From NCBI RefSeq assembly GCF_009601505.1, contig NZ_WITC01000115.1:1-64000 (forward strand): a stretch of 64,000 bases of DNA. The letters run 5' to 3'. Source of the stretch: Sinorhizobium terangae (GTDB lineage: Bacteria > Pseudomonadota > Alphaproteobacteria > Rhizobiales > Rhizobiaceae). Position 1 is the stretch's first letter; the number at the start of each line of letters is the position of its first letter. The position numbers were made by a program, and so were the translations under genes. Under the pieces are notes generated by a model, which saw only the letters and a program-made list of their open reading frames with translations, was not told where the DNA came from and did not search any database. Below are positions 26,027-34,532 of the stretch, piece after piece.

Positions 26027-27586
26027 GTGCAACCGGTCTCGGAAAAGCCGAATATTCTTCTCGTCATGGCCGATCAGATGACCGCGATTGCCCTGTCCAT
26101 TTATGGCAATCGGGTATGCAAGACGCCCAATATCGACCGGCTGGCCGGGCAGGGTTCGGTGTTCGACAATGCCTATTGCAACTATCCGCTCTGCGCGCCG
26201 TCCCGGTTTGCCTTGATGACCGGCCGCTTGCCGTCGCGGATCGGCGCTTTCGACAACGCCTCCGAATTTCCCGCCGCCGTGCCGACGCTTGCGCACTATC
26301 TGCGCGATGCGGGCTACTATACGTGCATATCGGGCAAGATGCATTTTGTCGGGCCCGACCAGCATCATGGCTATGAAGATCGTCTGACAACGGAAATCTA
26401 TCCGGCCGATTTCAGCTGGGTTCCTCCGAAGACCTATGACGAGCTGGAGGCGGAAGAACTCAAGGCCAAGGGGGAGGTTCCCTTCGGCGTATCCAGCGTC
26501 GAAACAATCGCCGATGCCGGGCCGCTCGCGCGCTCGCAGCAGATCGACTATGACGACGAGGTCGCCCGCCGCGCGACCCAGCATATCTATGACTGGCGAC
26601 GCTACGGAGATGGGCGGCCGCTGTTCATGACGGTGTCCTTCACCCAGCCGCACGACCCTTATGTAACCACGCGCGACTACTGGGATCTCTACACGGACGA
26701 AGCGATCGATCCACCACGGACACCCGCGATCCCGCTAGAGGAAATGGATCCGCACAGCCGTTCGCTCTATTTCCACTACAGCCTCGACAAGTTCGAGGTG
26801 ACTGATGCCATCTACCGCCGCGCGCGGCGCGGCTATTACGGCATGATCAGCTATGTGGATCGCAAGCTCGGCGAACTCAGGCAAACGCTGGAAGATGCCG
26901 GCATTGCCGACAATACGGTGATCATCTTCACCTCCGACCACGGTGACATGATCGGTGAGCGCGGCCTGTGGTTCAAGAAGAACCTCTTCGATCCGGCGAT
27001 CCGCGTGCCGCTGGTGCTCTATGATCCGCGACGGCAGGGCCTGAAGCGCGTCGCCGCGCCGGTTTCGCTCATCGATATCCTGCCGACATTGGTCGACCTC
27101 GCCAGCGGTTCGCTGGATGCGCTCGTCACCGATCACGAGGGCGACAGCCTTTTGCCCCTGCTGAGCGAGGACAGGCCGGACCGGACGGTCTACGCCGAGC
27201 ATCTCGACGGAGGCACCAACGCGCCACGCGTCATGCTCCGACGCGGCCCTCATAAACTCGTCGCCTCCGAAGCCTATCCGATGCAGCTTTATGATCTGGC
27301 CGCCGACCCGGGTGAGACGCGCAATCTGGCGGACGAGACTGAATGGCGCGAAACGGTGGAGGCGCTAAAGGCCGGGGTGCGAAAAACTTGGAACCTGGCG
27401 GCTCTGAAACAGGATGTGATGCGCAGCCAGCGCGTCCGCCAGTTCGTCAATCGCGCCATGCAGAAAGGTAAGCTGCGGGACTGGGAGCACTATCCCGACC
27501 CGATCCGCGAGCACACCAAATTTGTCCGCACAGGCGAACGCTTCCCCGAGGTGGAGAGACGATCCTATCTGCCTTACGGCGATTGA
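26027..27586 (+). CDS. Sulfatase, choline-sulfatase (BetC) type
   Basis: Type I formylglycine-dependent sulfatase of 519 residues. The modification motif C-x-P-S-R is at Cys56-Arg60 (LCAPSRFALMTGRLPSRIG), with the N-terminal metal-site segment ILLVMADQM and the later SGKMHFVGPDQHHG and FTSDHGDMIGERGLW. The whole pattern follows choline-O-sulfatases (BetC). There is no signal peptide, so it acts in the cytoplasm on an imported ester. GTG 26027 is the start, with GAGAGGG upstream. No choline dehydrogenase (betA/betB) or choline transporter is nearby; instead it is between a polar amino-acid ABC transporter and a proline-racemase-family gene. A sulfated hydroxy-amino acid is a better fit than choline sulfate, but this is inference. 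Confidence 0.85.
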   Translation: MQPVSEKPNILLVMADQMTAIALSIYGNRVCKTPNIDRLAGQGSVFDNAYCNYPLCAPSRFALMTGRLPSRIGAFDNASEFPAAVPTLAHYLRDAGYYTCISGKMHFVGPDQHHGYEDRLTTEIYPADFSWVPPKTYDELEAEELKAKGEVPFGVSSVETIADAGPLARSQQIDYDDEVARRATQHIYDWRRYGDGRPLFMTVSFTQPHDPYVTTRDYWDLYTDEAIDPPRTPAIPLEEMDPHSRSLYFHYSLDKFEVTDAIYRRARRGYYGMISYVDRKLGELRQTLEDAGIADNTVIIFTSDHGDMIGERGLWFKKNLFDPAIRVPLVLYDPRRQGLKRVAAPVSLIDILPTLVDLASGSLDALVTDHEGDSLLPLLSEDRPDRTVYAEHLDGGTNAPRVMLRRGPHKLVASEAYPMQLYDLAADPGETRNLADETEWRETVEALKAGVRKTWNLAALKQDVMRSQRVRQFVNRAMQKGKLRDWEHYPDPIREHTKFVRTGERFPEVERRSYLPYGD

Positions 27587-27653
27587 GGACGCACCTCCTG
27601 AAGGACACTAGAATAGTATAGTCGGGCCGCGTGCCCGCAAATGAGAGGCCTCC

Positions 27654-28688
27654 ATGAAATTCGACCAAAAGCTTGAAATTCTCCAGGTTCATTGCGAGGG
27701 AGAAATCGGCAATGTTCTCGTCGCCGGCGCGCCGGAAATTCCCGGTGCAACCGCGTTGGACAAGATGAACTACATCAACAATGTCGACGACAGCCTCCGC
27801 CGTTTCGTGACGTTCGAGCCGCGCGCGAATGTCGCCATGACCGTCAATTTGCTGCTGGAACCCACCCGTCCCGACGCGGATGCCGGCTTCATCGTGCTCC
27901 AGGCCGACCGTGCGCATGCAATGTCGGGCTCGAACTGCATCTGCGTCGTGACAGCGCTTCTCGAGAGCGGCCGGGTGGCCATGGTTGAGCCCGAAACGAT
28001 TGTGCGTCTCGATATGCCGGCAGGACTGGTCACAGCGCGGGCGCACTGCGAAAATGGCCGTTGCCTTTCCGTCAGCATCGACAATGTCCCGGCCTTTGCG
28101 GAAGCTCTCGACCAGGAGATCGACACGCCGCGCTGGGGCCGGATCAAGGCCGACATCTGCTTCGGCGGCGTCTATTACGGTCTGGTCGATGTCGAGCAGG
28201 TCGGGCTTACCATTGAGCCGAAGAATGCGCGCGCACTGGCCGAGGCCGGCATTGAGTTGAAGGCCCTGCTGGCGGAGCAGGTCAAGGTCCGGCACCCGAC
28301 CTTGCCGGGTGTCGATGAGATCGCCTATGTGATGTTCCGTTCTCAGGAGCCGGATGGCGCAGTGCGCACCTGCACGACGCTGAAACCCGGCCGCGTCGAC
28401 CGCTCGCCCTGCGGTACCGGCAGCTCGGCCAATCTTGCAAGCCTTCACGCGCGTGGTCTGATCGTGGTCGGAGAGACTAAGGTCTCTCGCTCGATCATCG
28501 GTGGGGAATTCCATGTTCAGGCGCTGGAGGAAACCGAAGTGGGCGGACGCAAGGCGGTCATCCCGCGGATCACCGGCCAGGGCTTCGTCTATGGCAAGCA
28601 GGAATTGCGCCTCGTCACCGATGATCCCTTCGTCAAGGGCTTTGCCCTTTCCGACACCTGGGGTCCGCAGGTGCATCTTCTGGACTGA
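27654..28688 (+). CDS. Proline racemase-family enzyme, Ser/Cys variant (second copy)
   Basis: A 344-residue proline racemase superfamily protein, with Ser91 (AMSGSNCIC) at the first catalytic position and Cys253 (DRSPCGTGSSAN) at the second, like the enzyme at 7995. It shares the FEPRAN, PDADAGFI and TGQGFVYGKQE framework with that copy but is well diverged, so it is an older paralogue. GAGAGG lies 5 bases before ATG 27654. It is the last gene of the transporter-sulfatase operon and is followed by a strong terminator. Likely role: epimerizing the (hydroxy)proline-like acid after desulfation so that a D-specific dehydrogenase such as the one at 9046 can oxidize it. Confidence 0.8.
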   Translation: MKFDQKLEILQVHCEGEIGNVLVAGAPEIPGATALDKMNYINNVDDSLRRFVTFEPRANVAMTVNLLLEPTRPDADAGFIVLQADRAHAMSGSNCICVVTALLESGRVAMVEPETIVRLDMPAGLVTARAHCENGRCLSVSIDNVPAFAEALDQEIDTPRWGRIKADICFGGVYYGLVDVEQVGLTIEPKNARALAEAGIELKALLAEQVKVRHPTLPGVDEIAYVMFRSQEPDGAVRTCTTLKPGRVDRSPCGTGSSANLASLHARGLIVVGETKVSRSIIGGEFHVQALEETEVGGRKAVIPRITGQGFVYGKQELRLVTDDPFVKGFALSDTWGPQVHLLD

Positions 28689-28705
28689 TTGGCTCCCAAG
28701 GCCTG

Positions 28706-28739
28706 GGCTCCATGCCTCCGGGCATGGAGCCATTTTTTT
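28706..28739 (+). terminator. Rho-independent terminator of the transporter-sulfatase operon
   Basis: GGCTCCATGCC, loop TCCG, GGCATGGAGCC form an 11-bp stem 17 bases after the stop at 28688, followed by ATTTTTTT. This closes the operon that starts at 21414. The remaining bases to 28822 show nothing recognizable. Confidence 0.9.
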
Positions 28740-28822
28740 GCCCGGCGTCAGCTGGAGGTCTGCGGTTTACGGAGATAAACGATCGTCATTTCGACCGCTC
28801 GCCCCGGCAAGGAGGCGGAAGT

Positions 28823-29485
28823 CTATCTTTTCAGATATGCCAATATGATGCTGACTGTCTGGTCACGCTGTTTGGCGACTTCAACGCTACTCTCCAGTTT
28901 TTCATCCAGCACGATCGATAGCGTGTGGATGTTGGAGAAGTAGAAGTAACCCAAAGCCGATATGGACACGTACAGGTGCTTCAGGTCGACATCTGCCCTG
29001 AAGATGCCCTTGTCCTGGCCACTGCGGATCACGCGCGACAGCTTGGCGAGAAGGGGGGTGTAGAGGTTCTTGATGCCCAGCGCCTGTTTCAGAAAACGGG
29101 CATTCTGAACATTCTCATGGGTCAGCATTCGAACAATGCGGGGATTGTTAGCGAACGTGTCGAAGGTCGACTGAACGAGAGTCCTGACTGCCCCAACCGG
29201 GTCATTTTCATCGAGGTCAATCTCATGCTGGGACGCGCGCAGCTTCTCATAGGTGTTCGAAAGGCTGGCGATATACAGCTCTTCCTTGCTGTTGAAGTAT
29301 CTGTAGATCAGGCTCTTGTTTGTCTGGGATTGCTCGGCGATCGCATCTATCCGCGCGCCGTCGAACCCGCGCTCCGTGAACTCGTCGATCGCCGAGTCGA
29401 TGATCCACTGCTTCGTCCGTTCAGGGTCGCGGAACCGCTTCTTCTTATCCGGGCCGCTTTTTTCAAGTTCCATTCTCTGGTCCAT
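28823..29485 (-). CDS. TetR-family regulator
   Basis: Repressor-type regulator of 220 residues. The N-terminal TetR helix-turn-helix is at about residues 18-65 (IIDSAIDEFTERGFDGARID, then TNKSLIYRYFNSKEELY), followed by an all-helical ligand domain. ATG 29485 is preferred, with AAGGG upstream; a longer frame to 29569 begins in the intergenic region. It is divergent from the ABC transporter starting at 29752. The 266-base gap has a GTTCT-ATA-AGAAC inverted repeat near the transporter start, a candidate operator. It probably represses the transporter and the downstream HyuAB operon. Confidence 0.85.
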   Translation of the reverse strand: MDQRMELEKSGPDKKKRFRDPERTKQWIIDSAIDEFTERGFDGARIDAIAEQSQTNKSLIYRYFNSKEELYIASLSNTYEKLRASQHEIDLDENDPVGAVRTLVQSTFDTFANNPRIVRMLTHENVQNARFLKQALGIKNLYTPLLAKLSRVIRSGQDKGIFRADVDLKHLYVSISALGYFYFSNIHTLSIVLDEKLESSVEVAKQRDQTVSIILAYLKR

Positions 29486-29673
29486 CAATACGCCCTTGGG
29501 CCTTAAACATTGAAGTTTGTCGTAGCAGCCTCTGCTTAGCATTTCCATGCTCACGGCAAACTCTAGCACCGCGGAAACAGACCGTTTTCGCGTTCGAAAA
29601 GATATTGCCGGCGCGTTCTAACCTATTGAATTTGCGGCATAATAAAATACTCCGGTTTTTGGTTTTGGCGCGA

Positions 29674-29735
29674 TTGACAGCAAGCCGAAAACGGGTTAGC
29701 TCTCTCCTTAATAAACTAAATAGTTCTATAAGAAC
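29674..29735 (+). promoter_or_regulatory. Candidate promoter and TetR-type inverted repeat
   Basis: TTGACA at 29674-29679 with a weak TTAGCT 16 bases on (29696-29701), then an inverted repeat GTTCT-ATA-AGAAC at 29723-29735, just before GAGGGG and ATG 29752. The location suits a repressor site downstream of the promoter; the -10 match is poor. Confidence 0.4.
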
Positions 29736-29751
29736 AAGAGGGGTCTTGAGA

Positions 29752-30759
29752 ATGAGCAACCGGATGTCCAAGTTCCAAACGTCCCGACGCGCGTTTCTTG
29801 CCGGCGGTATTGCCGCCCTGGCTATGCCGTCCTTGGTTCGTGCCCAAGGCGTCGAGGCGCTGTCGGCCCGCATGGATTTTGCGCCTTGGGGTGTTCAGGC
29901 GGCCATGCATCTCGCCCAGGTGAAAGGGTGGTTCAAAGATGTCGGCCTGGACGTTGATGTGCAGGACGGCCGTGGCTCTGCGAACACCCTGCAGCTTGTG
30001 AATGCGGGCCAGGTTGATGTTGGCCAGGTGCAGCTCGGTCTCGTCCCCCAGGCGCGTATGAAGAGTGCGACCGTGCGCTCCTTCGCTGGTTTCGCTCGCG
30101 CTACGGATCTCGCGGCAGTCGTCGACCGCGACTCGGACTACAAGACGGTTGCCGATCTGAAGGGCAAGAGCATCGTCTGTTTTGCGGCGAGCCCATGGGC
30201 GCCCTTCATCGACTATTGGCTCGCGCAGGGCGGGCTTGACCGCTCTACTGTGGAGCTGCTCCTCGTCGATCCGGCAGCCCTCTGGAGCACCTATACCACG
30301 CGCCGGGCGGATGCGATCCTGTCCACCGGCCCCTCGATCATCCCGCCCGCCGAAGCCGTTCGTCCTTCGCGCGGCATCCTCGCCAGCGACGCTGGCGTCA
30401 ATTTCCCGAGCTACGGCCTCATCGCCAGTGACGAGACCATCGAAAAACGTGGTGATGCTCTGAAGGCCCTCGTGGCCTCCCAGCAGAAGGCGTGGGCCTA
30501 TCTGCGTGACGGCAATGCGGGCGAGGGCGCTGAGGCCATGATCCAGCAACGGCCAACTATAAAGCTGACGAAGGAAGTTCTGACCAGGCAGATCGAATTG
30601 ACGATCGAAACCTTCGAGACCCCGGCGACGGCGGGAAAACCGATCGGCTGGCAGGCTGACGCGGATTGGAACGCCGCGCTGGCGTCGATGGAAAAAGCAA
30701 ATGCGATCCCCTCCGGATTGACGCTTTCCGATATTTTCACCAACGACTTCATTGGGTGA
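29752..30759 (+). CDS. ABC transporter substrate-binding protein (NMT1/SsuA-like), Tat signal
   Basis: Periplasmic binding protein of 335 residues in the NMT1/THI5/SsuA group that carries pyrimidine precursors, sulfonates, taurine or aromatic acids. The N-terminus is a twin-arginine signal (TSRRAFLAGGIAALAMPSLV...AQG), followed by the family start MDFAPWGVQAAMHLAQVKGWF and VNAGQVDVGQV. ATG 29752 is preferred over the longer frame because the Tat signal then has normal length and GAGGGG is upstream. The ATPase gene follows 7 bases after its stop. Together with HyuAB downstream, a ring compound such as a hydantoin or pyrimidine-like amide is a reasonable substrate guess. Confidence 0.85.
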   Translation: MSNRMSKFQTSRRAFLAGGIAALAMPSLVRAQGVEALSARMDFAPWGVQAAMHLAQVKGWFKDVGLDVDVQDGRGSANTLQLVNAGQVDVGQVQLGLVPQARMKSATVRSFAGFARATDLAAVVDRDSDYKTVADLKGKSIVCFAASPWAPFIDYWLAQGGLDRSTVELLLVDPAALWSTYTTRRADAILSTGPSIIPPAEAVRPSRGILASDAGVNFPSYGLIASDETIEKRGDALKALVASQQKAWAYLRDGNAGEGAEAMIQQRPTIKLTKEVLTRQIELTIETFETPATAGKPIGWQADADWNAALASMEKANAIPSGLTLSDIFTNDFIG

Positions 30760-30766
30760 GGTCGAG

Positions 30767-31555
30767 ATGTTGGACCAGGTCAAGGACAGCTATATCAGGG
30801 TCTCCGGCGTCGATAAGCGCTACGGCGGCAGTGATGCGTCGCTTGTTCTTCAAGACATCAATCTGGACATCAGGAAGGGCGAGTTCGTCAGCATTCTCGG
30901 TCCGAGCGGCTGCGGCAAGAGCACGCTTTTGAAATGCATCGCCGGGCTTGAGGACGTTTCCAACGGAAGCGTCACGACCCGGGGGCTTATGGTCGACGGT
31001 CCCCCGGAGGGCCTCGGCATGGTCTTCCAGCGTGACATGCTGCTCGACTGGCGGACGATCCTGGAAAACGTCCTGTTTACCGTCGAGCTCCAAGGCAAGG
31101 CCAGTGCGGAGATGCGGGCAAGGGCGAGCGCACAGCTCGCGCGCTTCGGCCTCGGTGGTTACGAGAACCGCCGGCCCTGGGAGCTGTCGGGCGGCATGCG
31201 GCAGAGGGCGTCGATCTGCCGGGCACTTCTGACCGATCCCGACATCCTGCTCATGGATGAGCCGTTCGGGGCGCTCGACGCCATGACGCGCGACGATCTC
31301 AATGTCGAGGTCGCGCGCATCTCGCACGAGACCCACAAGACGATCGTTTTCATCACCCACAGCATCAGCGAAGCGGTCTTCTTGTCCGATCGTGTCGTGA
31401 TCCTCGACCGCCACCCCGGAAGGATCGTCGAAATCCTGGATATCGACCTTCCCCGTCCACGGCAGCTGTCCGCCCGCGAGACACCGAAATTCGGACATTA
31501 CAGCAGCCATATCCGCCAGGTGTTCACGAAGCTCGGGATTTTCAAGAATGCGTAG
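30767..31555 (+). CDS. ABC transporter ATPase (SsuB/TauB type)
   Basis: ATPase of 262 residues for the NMT1-type importer: Walker A GPSGCGKST, Q-loop MVFQRDMLLDWRT, signature LSGGMRQRASICRALL, Walker B ILLMDEPFGALDA and switch VFITHSISEAVFLSD. ATG 30767 follows GAGG by 5 bases; TTG 30752 is in frame but overlaps the upstream stop. The last 8 bases overlap the permease gene start, so the two are translationally coupled. Confidence 0.9.
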   Translation: MLDQVKDSYIRVSGVDKRYGGSDASLVLQDINLDIRKGEFVSILGPSGCGKSTLLKCIAGLEDVSNGSVTTRGLMVDGPPEGLGMVFQRDMLLDWRTILENVLFTVELQGKASAEMRARASAQLARFGLGGYENRRPWELSGGMRQRASICRALLTDPDILLMDEPFGALDAMTRDDLNVEVARISHETHKTIVFITHSISEAVFLSDRVVILDRHPGRIVEILDIDLPRPRQLSARETPKFGHYSSHIRQVFTKLGIFKNA

Positions 31556-32321
31556 CAAGCCATCCATTACCACACGCTTTCTGCCCGGCCTGATAACGCT
31601 GGTTTCGGCGGTGGTGCTTTGGGAAATCTGCGTCAGGCTTTTCCAGATTTCCCCGATCCTCCTCCCGTCGCCGTCGACGGTCTGGGTCGAGTTCTGGAAA
31701 ATGCCGTCCTTCTTCCTCTATAACGCCGGGGTCACTCTGGTTGTGACGCTTGCCGGGTTTTTTCTCGCCGCGGTCTTCGGCATCCTGCTGGCAGTCGTCA
31801 TCGTGTCGTCGAAGACGCTCGAGCGCCCTGTGTTTTCGGCGCTGGTCGCGCTGAACTCGGTCCCCAAGGTTGCTCTGGCGCCGCTCTTCGTTGTGTGGAT
31901 GGGCATCGGGCCGGAACCCAAGATCGCCATCGCGGTCATGCTCGCCATTTTCGCCATCGTCATCGATACTGTCCTTGGCCTGCGGTCGGTCGATCCGGAC
32001 ATGATCAATCTGGCGCGTGTCGGGCGGGCAAGCGCTTGGCAGATTCTCACGAAAGTCCGGCTCCCCTGCGCCCTTCCGAGCATCTTCGCCGGCTTGAAGG
32101 TTGCCATCTCGCTGGCCCTGATCGGTGCGATCATCGGCGAGTTCGTCGGCAGCTCCTCGGGCCTCGGATTTGCGATTTTGACCGCGCAAGGGCAGTTCGA
32201 CACCCCCGGTCTCTTTGTCAGTTTGGCCCTTCTGATCGCGATGGGATCGCTGCTCTTCAACCTCATGGAAGGCATAGAGCGGCTGTCGATCCCCTGGCAC
32301 ACGTCGGTCCGCTCTCACTAA
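31548..32321 (+). CDS. ABC transporter permease (SsuC/TauC type)
   Basis: Inner-membrane permease of 257 residues with about six hydrophobic helices (LITLVSAVVLWEICVRLF, VTLVVTLAGFFLAAVFGILLA, ALIGAIIGEFVGSSSGLG). The ATPase-contact segment is ARVGRASAWQILTKVRLPCALP. Probably a homodimer with the ATPase at 30767. It ends 100 bases before the HyuA gene; a GCAGGAGG ribosome-binding site is in that gap but no terminator, so hyuAB is likely in the same operon. Confidence 0.85.
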   Translation: MRSKPSITTRFLPGLITLVSAVVLWEICVRLFQISPILLPSPSTVWVEFWKMPSFFLYNAGVTLVVTLAGFFLAAVFGILLAVVIVSSKTLERPVFSALVALNSVPKVALAPLFVVWMGIGPEPKIAIAVMLAIFAIVIDTVLGLRSVDPDMINLARVGRASAWQILTKVRLPCALPSIFAGLKVAISLALIGAIIGEFVGSSSGLGFAILTAQGQFDTPGLFVSLALLIAMGSLLFNLMEGIERLSIPWHTSVRSH

Positions 32322-32421
32322 CCACGAAACACGCGACGCATGAATGACCCTACGGGCGAGATCAACTCGGCCGACGGGAGAACTCGACCCAAAAAAGCGC
32401 TGATGCGCAGGAGGCATTAAG

Positions 32422-34494
32422 ATGAACAACGCACGCATTGGCGTTGATATTGGCGGGACTTTTACCGACCTAGTCCTGTTCGGCGACGCTGGCGAGACCT
32501 TCTTTACGAAGGTGCCTTCCACGCCGGCCAAGCCCGAGGAAGCGGTGTTGACCGGCATCCGCCAGATCACCGAGACCGCCGGCGTTTCGGTTTCCAAGGT
32601 AGCGGAAGTGGTGCATGGCACGACCGTCGGCTCGAACACGCTGCTGCAGAAAGTCGGTGCGAAAACCGGCCTGATCACCACCAAGGGCTTTCGCGACGTG
32701 CTGGAAATCGGACGTGTCCGGACGCCCACCATGTTCGACCTTAGCTGGGAAAAGGCCGTACCGCTGATCGCCCGCCGTTACCGCATGGAAGTGGACGAGC
32801 GGTCGACCGCCGACGGCCGCATCCTCAAGGGGGTGAACGAGCAGGAAGTGATCGAGATCGGCCGCTACTTCGAAGCCGAGGGCGTTGAATCCGTTGCGGT
32901 GTGCTTCATCAATTCCTACCGCAATCCCGAGAACGAGACCCGGGTGTTGGAAATCATGCGCGAGCATTTTCCCGACATGTGGGTGACGGCCTCGGTCTCG
33001 GTGCTGCCCGAGATCCGTGAATATGAGCGGACCTCGACCACCGCCGTGAACGCCTATGTGCTGCCGTCGCTGCGCGCTTACTTCGAGCGCCTCGAAAACG
33101 GCCTTCGCGAGATCGGGGTCTCCGCACCGCTCCTGATCAGCAATTCCAATGGTGGTCTCTCTAGCGCCCGGATGGCCCAGGAAAAGCCCGTTTTCTTCAT
33201 CTCCTCCGGCCGTTCGGCTGGGGTGGTCGGCGCCGGCCGACTGGGTGAAGCTGCAGGCGAGAAGGATCTCGTCGTGTTCGACATGGGCGGCACGACGGCT
33301 TCCGCTTCGCTGATCCACAAGGGCGAACTGTCGCGTGCCAACGAATACGAATTCCGCGCCGGCATCTCAACGCCGAGCCGCTTCATCAAGGCGGGCGGCT
33401 ACCTGATGCGCGTTCCAACAGTCGACGTGGCGGAGGTCGGCAGCGGCGCCGGCTCCATCGCCCGCATCGATGAAGGCGGCCTGTTGCATGTTGGCCCTCT
33501 GTCGGCGGGCGCTGATCCAGGACCGGTCTGCTACGGTATCGGCGGCAATTCGCCGACCGTCACAGACGCCAATGTGGTGCTCGGCTTTCTGCCGGCCGCG
33601 CTGGCCGGCGGCAGCATGAAGCTCGACATCGACGGCGCCCGCGCTGCCATCAAGCGCGATCTAGCCGATCCGCTGAAGCTTTCGATCGAAGACGCCGCCT
33701 TTGGGATCCGCGAAGTGGTCAACATCAACATGGCCCGTACCATCAAGGCGGTGACGGTTGAGCGTGGCGTCGACCCGCGCGACTTCGCCATCCTTGCCTT
33801 CGGCGGTTCCGGCCCCGTGCATGCCTGCGATCTCGCCCGCACGCTCGGCATTTCCCGCGTCATCTTCCCGCGCTCGCCCGGCGTCTTCACCGCGACCGGC
33901 ATGCTCGCGGCCAAAGTCGAACGCTATTTCCTGCGCAGCCTACACGGCAGGCTCGACCAGTTGCCGGTCGCCGAGGTCAATGCTCTGCTCAAGGACATGC
34001 GCGCTGACGCCCATGCTTCGCTGGCGGAAGAAGGCTACACGGACGACCAAATCGAATGCAGCTTCGAAGCGGACCTGCGCTTCAAGGGCCAGGATTTCGA
34101 GATTCCGATCGCGCTTCCCGACACGGTGACCGAAAATGACCGCGCAAGCCTGCGTGCATCGTTCCGGGAGGCCTACAAGGCGATCTACGGCTATGCCTCC
34201 GACGACAGCGTCGAGATTGTCAACATCAGGCTCAATGCCGGCGGCAACAGCGGAAACCGCCTCGCTTTCACGGCTCACAAGCCTGAGGACGGTCCGGCTG
34301 ATGTCACCACGCGAAAAGTCTATTTCTCGCGCAAGGACGGTTGGATCGACACTCCGATCCACCAGCGCGCGACGTTCCGCGGCGGGGCCGTCGGGCCGCT
34401 GATTATCCAGAGCCCCGATACAACCATCGTCGTTCCGCCCGGCGCCAAGGCAGATCTCGATGCCTTCGGCAACGTCGTTGCCACGCTTGCCTGA
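32422..34494 (+). CDS. hyuA: Hydantoinase/oxoprolinase subunit A (HyuA-like)
   Basis: ATP-binding subunit of an ATP-dependent cyclic amide hydrolase or carboxylase (N-methylhydantoinase, 5-oxoprolinase, acetone/acetophenone carboxylase families), 690 residues. The N-terminal ASKHA nucleotide motif is VDIGGTFTDLVLF, followed by HGTTVGSNTLL, FDMGGTTASASLI and AFGGSGPVHACDLAR. GGAGG stands 7 bases before ATG 32422. HyuB follows immediately. Two paralogous pairs are in this window (also 44931/47013). Downstream genes (isomerase, D-amino-acid dehydrogenase) suit release of an amino acid from a ring amide rather than a carboxylase, but the substrate is not defined. Confidence 0.85.
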   Translation: MNNARIGVDIGGTFTDLVLFGDAGETFFTKVPSTPAKPEEAVLTGIRQITETAGVSVSKVAEVVHGTTVGSNTLLQKVGAKTGLITTKGFRDVLEIGRVRTPTMFDLSWEKAVPLIARRYRMEVDERSTADGRILKGVNEQEVIEIGRYFEAEGVESVAVCFINSYRNPENETRVLEIMREHFPDMWVTASVSVLPEIREYERTSTTAVNAYVLPSLRAYFERLENGLREIGVSAPLLISNSNGGLSSARMAQEKPVFFISSGRSAGVVGAGRLGEAAGEKDLVVFDMGGTTASASLIHKGELSRANEYEFRAGISTPSRFIKAGGYLMRVPTVDVAEVGSGAGSIARIDEGGLLHVGPLSAGADPGPVCYGIGGNSPTVTDANVVLGFLPAALAGGSMKLDIDGARAAIKRDLADPLKLSIEDAAFGIREVVNINMARTIKAVTVERGVDPRDFAILAFGGSGPVHACDLARTLGISRVIFPRSPGVFTATGMLAAKVERYFLRSLHGRLDQLPVAEVNALLKDMRADAHASLAEEGYTDDQIECSFEADLRFKGQDFEIPIALPDTVTENDRASLRASFREAYKAIYGYASDDSVEIVNIRLNAGGNSGNRLAFTAHKPEDGPADVTTRKVYFSRKDGWIDTPIHQRATFRGGAVGPLIIQSPDTTIVVPPGAKADLDAFGNVVATLA

Positions 34495-34532
34495 GACTCG
34501 TTCGGCCTGACCCCATTCAAGGAGCTGTTCCC

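Noticed and set aside
25349-26653. A 434-codon minus-strand frame
   Set aside because: Covers the ABC ATPase and start of the sulfatase, both certain on the plus strand.
26027-27586. A choline-sulfate/glycine-betaine (bet) locus
   Set aside because: Only the BetC-like sulfatase is present; betA, betB, betI and choline transporters are absent and the neighbours are amino-acid genes.
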